A stretch of 64,000 bases of DNA from DASYXZ01 sp035934315. GTDB taxonomy: Bacteria > Acidobacteriota > Terriglobia > UBA7540. The stretch lies in contig DASYXZ010000081.1 of the NCBI GenBank assembly GCA_035934315.1, forward strand, positions 9,868-73,867. Direction: 5' to 3'. The notes under the pieces are model-generated. The model saw only the letters and a list, made by a program, of their open reading frames with translations, did no database searches and had not been told where the DNA came from. Shown here in pieces: positions 58,227-64,000 of the stretch. Position 1 is the stretch's first letter. Each line of letters begins with the position of its first letter. Both the position numbers and the translations under genes were made by a program.

Positions 58227-59579
58227 TCAATTCGAATCCTCATCGGGGGGGGGCGGTAAAATGCGAGTCGTCTTTTCCACCTGTTCCAGCTCTGAAATTT
58301 CTTCCGCGGTCGTCGCCTTCAATTCACGAAATCTCCGAACGCTGGGCAGCACCTGGTGCTCAAGCGATCCCACCACGCGGTTCCAGGCCTCCACTGCTTT
58401 GTCGATGGCCGATCGCAAACTATCCAGATGCTCCCACATGGTATGCACCCTTTTGTAAAGCTGTTTGCCAAGGTCGCTGATCACCTCCGCGTTTTTCGTA
58501 ATATCTTCCTGGCGCCACCCGTGATACACGGCCAGCAGCAGCGCGATCAGCGTGCTGGGAGTTGCAATCACCACGCGATGCGCCATGCCATCTTCAATGA
58601 GTGTGGGATCGCGCTCCACCGCCGCGCCTAGAAAAGGATCGCCGGGCAGAAAGAGCACGGCAAACTCCGGCGCCTTGGGCAACCGGTCCCAGTAGGCCTT
58701 TGAGCCCAGTTGTTCCATGTGCCGGCGCACCTGGCTCGCATGGCGAATGAGGTGCTGTTGTTTGAGCTCTTCCGAATTGGCCTCAATTGAATCAAGGTAA
58801 GCATCGAGCGCAACTTTGGAGTCCACAATAATTTCTCGATTCCCCGGCAAGTGAACCACCATGTCAGGACGAATCGCTCCTTCGTCTTGTGAGGAGACAG
58901 TCTGCTGTTCGAAAAAATCGCAGCGCCCCACCATGCCTGAAAGTTCCGCCAGCCGGCGCAGCGTGATTTCTCCCCAGCGGCCGCGCACCTGCGGTTTTCG
59001 AAGTGCCGTAACCAAATTTGCGGTTTCGTGCTGCAGTTGCATCTGGGTCTCGCCGATTTGTTTCAGATGCTGGCGAAGTGACCCGTAAGCATCCTGCCGG
59101 TTTGCCTCGATGCCTTTAATTTCAGTTTCGTATCTCAGCAGCGCTTCTTTCAGCGGCTGAATCAACCCATCGATCGCCTCTTGTCGCTTGCCCAGGTCGC
59201 CCTCAGCCTGGGCGCGGAGTTTCCCGAAAGTTTCGCTGGCGAGCTTGAGAAATGACTCGCTCTGCAAGCCAAGAACGTCGCTGGAAAGAGATTTGAAAGT
59301 TTCGCTCAACTTTCCGCGAGCATCATCCAGCAACTGGCGCTGTTCTTCCAGATTTTTCCGCGCGGCTTCGAGCGATGCCTCGGCGGCGGCCCTTGCCTTC
59401 AGCTCTGCCTCCAACCGCGCGCGCAAACCATCTACCTCCGACTGGAGTTTTTCTTGTTGCTGACGCAAACCCGCGGCGGTTGCCTCTGATTCCACGGCGC
59501 GATTCCTGGTCAGGAGCCAAATCACAACACCGCCCACCACCAGGCCCGCGAGGAGCAAAAGCCATTCATTGGTCATCAT
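58227..59579 (-). CDS. rmuC: DNA recombination protein RmuC
   Basis: 450-aa RmuC-family protein. A membrane anchor is at about 5-23 (WLLLLAGLVVGGVVIWLLT), a coiled coil at about 28-150, then the RmuC nuclease-like domain (GRWGEITLRRLAELSGM..., IVDSKVALDAYLDSI, VLFLPGDPFLGAAV). In E. coli RmuC limits inversions at short inverted repeats. It lies 61 bp downstream of a helicase-nuclease gene, so the two may form a DNA-processing operon. Domain order and length match the family well. Confidence 0.92.
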   Translation of the reverse strand: MMTNEWLLLLAGLVVGGVVIWLLTRNRAVESEATAAGLRQQQEKLQSEVDGLRARLEAELKARAAAEASLEAARKNLEEQRQLLDDARGKLSETFKSLSSDVLGLQSESFLKLASETFGKLRAQAEGDLGKRQEAIDGLIQPLKEALLRYETEIKGIEANRQDAYGSLRQHLKQIGETQMQLQHETANLVTALRKPQVRGRWGEITLRRLAELSGMVGRCDFFEQQTVSSQDEGAIRPDMVVHLPGNREIIVDSKVALDAYLDSIEANSEELKQQHLIRHASQVRRHMEQLGSKAYWDRLPKAPEFAVLFLPGDPFLGAAVERDPTLIEDGMAHRVVIATPSTLIALLLAVYHGWRQEDITKNAEVISDLGKQLYKRVHTMWEHLDSLRSAIDKAVEAWNRVVGSLEHQVLPSVRRFRELKATTAEEISELEQVEKTTRILPPPPDEDSN

Positions 59580-59640
59580 CCCTCACCTTCAATTCGCAGC
59601 GGGGAGGTGAGCGCTGCAAAAGGCAAACCTTGATAATTCC

Positions 59641-62634
59641 TCACATGTCCTCATGTGCCGGACAGATTGGCACGAAGTCGCACCATTTGCAAACGAACCC
59701 GGGCGTGGGATCAAAAAGCAGGCCCCGAATCTGGCCCGCGACTTCCCGAATCTTTTCCAAAGCAAGATCAAGATCTTTTTCCGTTCGCAGCGTTGAAAAG
59801 GTCTGGTTATTCGTCAGGTAATAAAGAGTCAAACGCGCGGGATCCAGTTTCAATTGCCGGCGCGCCGCCAGTGCGTAAACGGAAAGTTGCAAACTCTTGT
59901 CGGCTTCCTTCTGCGAGCGCGGCCGCCCGGTCTTGTAATCAATCAGCTCAACCGGCGGGGCGCCATCCCGCTTCAAAGGGCCCGGGGATCTCGGAAGACT
60001 GAGAGGATCGATCTGGTCGATCCGGCCTTCCATCACGATGTCGTCGCAGTCGAGCGCAAAGTGTTCCTCAAATCTGATTTTTTCCGCGGGAACTTTACTG
60101 TCTTTATGGCGCTCCACGAACTGGCGGAGCTGCTCAAGCCCGGCTTTCTTGTAGGATGCCTCCTGATAAGGGTCCTCAAAACCAGCTTTTTTCCAGATCG
60201 CCAGATAGAATTTTTCGATTTCCTCAAATCTCGGCAATCCCTTCATGCGCAATTCAAAATAGTGGCGAACGCACTGGTGCATGATGTTGCCGAAGGTGAG
60301 CGCCGCCTGGGGCCCGGTGGGAATTTTCAGCAAGTGACTGTACTTAAATTTCAGCGGGCACTCGAGATAAGCCTCCACGGCTGAAGCGCTGAGCCGAAGC
60401 TTTCCATCCTGCTCGCCAAGTCCACGGGCGGGCGGACGGGCCGACCATTCCGCAAGGGGTGGATGAACATAACCGGATTCTGCCGCTTCACCAAAAAGTC
60501 CAGGCTGCTTTTTCTCTGGAGCGGCGGCGCGCGCGCGTCCACGGGGAGCAGGGAGAGCGTCCTTTTCAGATATCTGGGTAGCCTGAATAGTCTCGATGTC
60601 GCGCGCCCGTACGGCGGGATTGGAGAGCAGGTCATCAACAAGGACCGAATTTTTTCTACCTGCTTTGGATTTTTTGTCCGGCTTGCCAATGCTCGAAATA
60701 TACAGCCGGTCTTTCGCCCGGGTCATCGCCACGAAAAAGAGACGGCGCTCCTCCTGTTCATGAATGTCCGCGGGCAGGTCCGGACCGCGGCGCAACTCTT
60801 CAGGGAACTCGATCATCGGCTTCCTTTTGATTGTGGGAAAACGGCGGGGCGCAACGCTGAGGACGAAAACCACAGGAAATTCCAGTCCTTTGGCCGCGTG
60901 TACGGTCATCATTCGGACTGCGTTGGCAAGTCGATGCGGCTCAGGCGCCTCAATCTTCCCTCCCGCCTCGACGAAATAATCAAAATATTCGATAAACTCC
61001 CGCAATTGTCGAGTCTCACTCTTCGGTTCCCATTCGACAAGAAATTTTCGAAACGCTTCAACATAAAGCCGGTCGTCATCACCTTCAAGGAAGTTCAGCC
61101 CCAGTCGCGCGATCAAGAGATCAAAAAGGGCGGACACTGAAGTGTGCTCAGCCGAACGCTTCAAATCAAGCAGGAGATTTTTCAACTCGTGCCAACCGGT
61201 CGTCTCTACCGCCGCATTCTTTGGCGAGCCCTTCTCCATGATCTCCAGCGCGTCATAGAGAGAACAACGGTCCTTCGTTGCCTGCTGGCGAACGGCGAGC
61301 GCCAGGTCTTCCGGAAATTTCCAGTGAGTGGAAAGGAGCACGCGCGTCAGGCTGATGTTGTCATGCGGCGAATTAAGAAGTTTCAAATAGGCGATGAGGT
61401 CGCGGAGAATCACCGTGGAGAGGAGGGAAAGGCCGCGAATGGAGAAAGGAATTTTCCTCCGGCGAAATTCGTCCACCAGCAAATCGCGATGACTGTGAGC
61501 GCGATAGAGCACCGCAATGTCGCCCCAGGTATTTCCGCGCGAAACAAGACGCTCGATTTCAACCGCCATCCAGGCCGCCTCGCTCCGGTTGTCGGGAGAA
61601 TCGGCCAGGAAGACAGTGCGGCCCTCTTCTTTTTCGGTTTCGAGCACCGGCTTTTTTATCTTATGGGAGTTTTTAGCGATGACCACGTCAGCGCAGCGGA
61701 GGATTCTTTTGGTGGACCGGTGATTTCGATAAAGAAAAACCGTCTTGAGGCCGGGAAAGGTCCGGGCGAACATGTCAAAAGCCCCGTGGGAAGCGCCGCG
61801 GAATCGATAGATGGCCTGATCATCGTCGCCCACCGCAGTAATATTCCAAGGCGGGCAGACCAGGCGGCGCAAAAGTTCCACCTGCCCGAAGTTCGTATCC
61901 TGGAATTCGTCCACGAGGAAATAACGAAATCGCTCGCGATATTTCCCCAGGACTTCGGGCTTGCTGTCAAAGAGCCGGATCGTTTCGCTGATCAGGCTGC
62001 CCAGGCTCGAGCAGCCGGCGGCTTCGATGAGATTGCGGCTCACACGAAAGACACGGGCCAGTTCTTTTTTCTTTTCCACATCTGTACGCTCAACCTCCCG
62101 CTCGGCCGGGTCAAGCAGAGGGAGCCTTTTGGCAAAAACACTTTCAACTTTACGGACGTAAGCCTCAAAGTGGTCCGGCTCAATCAATTCGTCCTGACAT
62201 TGCGAGAAGAAATCATTAAGGTCGTGCAGGAACGCGCCGGGCTCCGCCAGCTTTTGATAATATTCAAGTCTGAGTTGATCCATCCGCCGCCGCAAAAAAA
62301 TCCAGACATCAATTTCATTGAGCAAAGAATGTCCTGCGTTGTTCTCCTGCAAGATCTCCTCGCACAAGGAATGAAAGGTGGAGATGTGCGGCAATCCCGG
62401 AGATTCACCCAGGGCCGCGCTCACTCGGGCCTTCATCTCCTCTGCCGCCTTGCGCGTGTAGGTAAGGGCCAGAATATTTTCCGGAAGAAGTCCGGGGACG
62501 TCACGCAACAATTGGAAAATGCGAGCCGTGATCACGCTCGTTTTTCCGCTGCCTGGCCCGGCGATAACCAGCAGCGGGCCTTCGCCGTGCTCGATGGCTT
62601 TCCGCTGCTCGGGGTTCAGTTTCATTTCCTGCAT
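59641..62634 (-). CDS. UvrD/Rep-type helicase fused to a PD-(D/E)XK nuclease with Fe-S motif
   Basis: 997 aa from the ATG at 62634 (an upstream TTG and a later ATG at 62625 are possible). The superfamily-1 helicase has Walker A GPGSGKT at 26-32, VDEFQDT at 241-247, GDDDQAIYRFRGA and the C-terminal VHAAKGLEFPVVF and VAMTRAKDRLY motifs. The C-terminal nuclease has GRIDQID and ELIDYKTGR and four cysteines (ECPLKF and C982, C985, C991 in CKWCDFVPIC) of a Cas4/AddB-like 4Fe-4S site. This is a RecB/AddA-like or actinobacterial AdnB-like arrangement that processes broken DNA ends. rmuC follows. Confidence 0.88.
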   Translation of the reverse strand: MQEMKLNPEQRKAIEHGEGPLLVIAGPGSGKTSVITARIFQLLRDVPGLLPENILALTYTRKAAEEMKARVSAALGESPGLPHISTFHSLCEEILQENNAGHSLLNEIDVWIFLRRRMDQLRLEYYQKLAEPGAFLHDLNDFFSQCQDELIEPDHFEAYVRKVESVFAKRLPLLDPAEREVERTDVEKKKELARVFRVSRNLIEAAGCSSLGSLISETIRLFDSKPEVLGKYRERFRYFLVDEFQDTNFGQVELLRRLVCPPWNITAVGDDDQAIYRFRGASHGAFDMFARTFPGLKTVFLYRNHRSTKRILRCADVVIAKNSHKIKKPVLETEKEEGRTVFLADSPDNRSEAAWMAVEIERLVSRGNTWGDIAVLYRAHSHRDLLVDEFRRRKIPFSIRGLSLLSTVILRDLIAYLKLLNSPHDNISLTRVLLSTHWKFPEDLALAVRQQATKDRCSLYDALEIMEKGSPKNAAVETTGWHELKNLLLDLKRSAEHTSVSALFDLLIARLGLNFLEGDDDRLYVEAFRKFLVEWEPKSETRQLREFIEYFDYFVEAGGKIEAPEPHRLANAVRMMTVHAAKGLEFPVVFVLSVAPRRFPTIKRKPMIEFPEELRRGPDLPADIHEQEERRLFFVAMTRAKDRLYISSIGKPDKKSKAGRKNSVLVDDLLSNPAVRARDIETIQATQISEKDALPAPRGRARAAAPEKKQPGLFGEAAESGYVHPPLAEWSARPPARGLGEQDGKLRLSASAVEAYLECPLKFKYSHLLKIPTGPQAALTFGNIMHQCVRHYFELRMKGLPRFEEIEKFYLAIWKKAGFEDPYQEASYKKAGLEQLRQFVERHKDSKVPAEKIRFEEHFALDCDDIVMEGRIDQIDPLSLPRSPGPLKRDGAPPVELIDYKTGRPRSQKEADKSLQLSVYALAARRQLKLDPARLTLYYLTNNQTFSTLRTEKDLDLALEKIREVAGQIRGLLFDPTPGFVCKWCDFVPICPAHEDM

Positions 62635-62749
62635 GGGGGCACTGCTGCCATTATTCCGCGAAGCTTCCCGCTGAGGCAAGTTGTTTCGGGAGCGTCTTCC
62701 TTGACTTGCCGAAAACGCGGCGCCTATAATCCTCGCGGGTTAGAAGATC

Positions 62750-63934
62750 ATGCGTGACGTCGTATTTCTGGCTGCGGTGAGAACCGCCATCGGAAAATTT
62801 CAGGGCGCACTAAGCCCGCTCTCCGCTGTGGAGCTCGGGGCCTGCGTGGTGCGCGAGGTGGTGCGCCGCGCTGGAATTGAGCCCGCCCAAGTGGACGAAA
62901 TTATTATGGGCAATGTGGTCTCAGCCGGGCTCGGACAGAATCCGGCGCGGCAGGCCGGACTGAAGGGCGGACTCCACGCGCACGTTGCCGCGATGACCGT
63001 CAACAAAGTTTGCGGCTCCGGATTGAAAGCCGTGGCACTGGCGGCGCAGGGCATTCAGACCAAAAATTCAGAGATCGTGGTCGCCGGCGGCATGGAATCA
63101 ATGACCAACACGCCCTACCTGCTGCCCCAGCTTCGCGCGGGGCTAAGACTCGGCCACGGCAAAGTTCTCGACTCAATGATTCAAGACGGCCTTTGGGATG
63201 CTTTCGAAGATTTTCACATGGGGATGACCGCTGAACTGGTGGCGGAGAAATACAAGATCGGCCGCGAGCAGCAAGACGCCTACGCGGCCGAAAGCCATCG
63301 GCGCGCCATCGACGCAATCAAGAGCGGCAGGTTTGCGGATCAAATCGTTCCTGTCGCCATCCCTCAAAAAAAAGGCGAGCCGATCCAATTTTCGGTGGAC
63401 GAATCGCCCCGGGCCGACACTTCGCTCGAAGCCCTGGCCAAGCTGAAGCCGCCTTTCAAAAAAGATGGCACGGTGACCGCCGGGAACGCTCCGGGAACCA
63501 ATGACGGCGCCGCGGCGTTGTTGGTAACGAGTGCGGATACCGCCCACGGACTGGGCAAGAAGCCGATGGCCCGCGTGGTGGGGCAGGCTGTAAGCGGCGT
63601 CGAGCCGCGATGGGTGATGATGGCGCCCGTGGAAGCCGTACGGTCGCTGATGAAACGCGTTGGCTGGAAACTCGAAAATGTTGACCTGTTCGAGTTGAAT
63701 GAAGCTTTCGCAGTGCAGGCCCTCGCTGTGATTCAGGAACTCGGGCTCGATCCCGCCAAAACAAACGTGAACGGGGGCGCCGTGGCGCTAGGGCATCCCA
63801 TTGGAGCTTCCGGCGCGCGCATTCTTGTCACTTTACTTTATGAGATGACTCGACGAAATGTCCGGCGCGGCGTCGCGGCGCTTTGCCTGGGTGGCGGGAA
63901 TGCAGTGGCGCTGGCCGTCGAGCGTGGAGACTAA
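62750..63934 (+). CDS. Acetyl-CoA acetyltransferase (thiolase)
   Basis: 394-aa thiolase joining or splitting acetyl-CoA units. Catalytic residues: nucleophile Cys88 in NKVCGSG, His349 in GHPIGASG and second Cys379 in CLGGGN. Length is that of biosynthetic tetrameric thiolases (about 390-395). It is divergent from the helicase gene, with 115 bp between. Role could be polyhydroxyalkanoate, isoprenoid or ketone metabolism; the neighbours here give no hint. The short remainder of the window (63935-64000) shows no gene that can be called. Confidence 0.93.
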   Translation: MRDVVFLAAVRTAIGKFQGALSPLSAVELGACVVREVVRRAGIEPAQVDEIIMGNVVSAGLGQNPARQAGLKGGLHAHVAAMTVNKVCGSGLKAVALAAQGIQTKNSEIVVAGGMESMTNTPYLLPQLRAGLRLGHGKVLDSMIQDGLWDAFEDFHMGMTAELVAEKYKIGREQQDAYAAESHRRAIDAIKSGRFADQIVPVAIPQKKGEPIQFSVDESPRADTSLEALAKLKPPFKKDGTVTAGNAPGTNDGAAALLVTSADTAHGLGKKPMARVVGQAVSGVEPRWVMMAPVEAVRSLMKRVGWKLENVDLFELNEAFAVQALAVIQELGLDPAKTNVNGGAVALGHPIGASGARILVTLLYEMTRRNVRRGVAALCLGGGNAVALAVERGD

Positions 63935-64000
63935 CAGGGGGCGGACAGGATGATGACCAAGGCTCGATGACGCAATCCCCCCATCCGATGGTTGGCGGCT

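Noticed and set aside
61144..62757. Long plus-strand open frame (about 537 codons) opposite the helicase gene
   Set aside because: It is antisense to a gene with every helicase and nuclease motif; the frame is open because of codon bias in GC-rich DNA, and the translation shows no domain.
63967..64000. Start of a further gene at the window edge
   Set aside because: Only eleven codons are visible after the ATG and no ribosome site is clear, so nothing can be supported.
1..64000. CRISPR array, prophage or rRNA operon
   Set aside because: No regularly spaced direct repeats, cas genes, phage structural genes or rRNA sequence were found.

Overview
The window looks like a chromosomal segment of an Acidobacteriota (soil-type) bacterium. 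The main grounds are two VWFA proteins of the acidobacterial TIGR03436 type, an Oar-like TonB receptor with an N-terminal carboxypeptidase-regulatory domain, many secreted TPR proteins, a CRTAC1/ASPIC-UnbV protein with a Tat signal, and generally GC-rich coding sequence. This assignment is inference from gene content; there is no rRNA in the window.

Region 1 (1-24.9 kb) opens with a PLP-dependent dehydratase and a processive GT2 glycosyltransferase. A locus for arabinan/arabinoxylan breakdown follows: a Tat-exported GH51 arabinofuranosidase, a secreted aldose 1-epimerase, a GH39 xylosidase-like enzyme, a LacI-family repressor, L-ribulose-5-phosphate 4-epimerase (araD), ribulokinase (araB), two secreted TPR proteins, a DUF4965 (glutaminase A-like) protein, a divergent Tat GH51-like enzyme, a large secreted GH51, and a TonB-dependent receptor. 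Four copies of one LacI-type operator (core AARCGYTTAA) lie in front of the first GH51, the GH39/lacI divergent region, araBD and the TonB receptor. Three of them sit on the presumed -10 and the fourth just downstream of a strong promoter. This makes a self-consistent regulon: secreted enzymes release arabinose, the receptor imports oligosaccharides, AraB/AraD process ribulose, and the LacI protein senses the sugar. No arabinose isomerase or inner-membrane sugar transporter is in view. A truncated second DUF4965 gene survives between the epimerase and the GH39 gene.

Region 2 (25-36 kb) is a minus-strand operon of three secreted TPR proteins and a seven-repeat Tat FG-GAP/ASPIC (CRTAC1) protein, divergent from a seven-heme cytochrome c with a C-terminal TPR-like part. 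A secreted protein of unknown family follows, with a paralogue at 48.4-49.6 kb. The function of this TPR-CRTAC1-cytochrome group is not established.

Region 3 (36.2-39.3 kb) is accessory: tRNA-Leu(CAG), an IS1-like element with imperfect terminal repeats, a candidate small RNA with its own promoter and terminator, and two unrecognised genes.

Region 4 (39.3-57.7 kb) holds a cupin, a membrane protein, a GcvT-like aminomethyltransferase divergent from two tandem CrtI/PYROXD2-like flavoproteins (separated by a nested inverted repeat of about 150 bp), a DUF4197 protein, a giant coiled-coil protein with a degenerate PilZ-like head, an ECF sigma/anti-sigma(HEAT)/DUF4097/PDZ operon, thiI, and two convergent VWFA genes.

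Region 5 (57.7-64 kb) contains an isolated transcription unit (consensus promoter, strong ribosome site, 12-codon lysine-rich reading frame, strong terminator), rmuC with a UvrD-type helicase-nuclease, and a thiolase. The items most likely to be undescribed are the lysine-rich micro-gene at 58.09 kb, the small RNA at 37.6 kb, the TPR-CRTAC1-cytochrome cluster and the sigma/HEAT operon.
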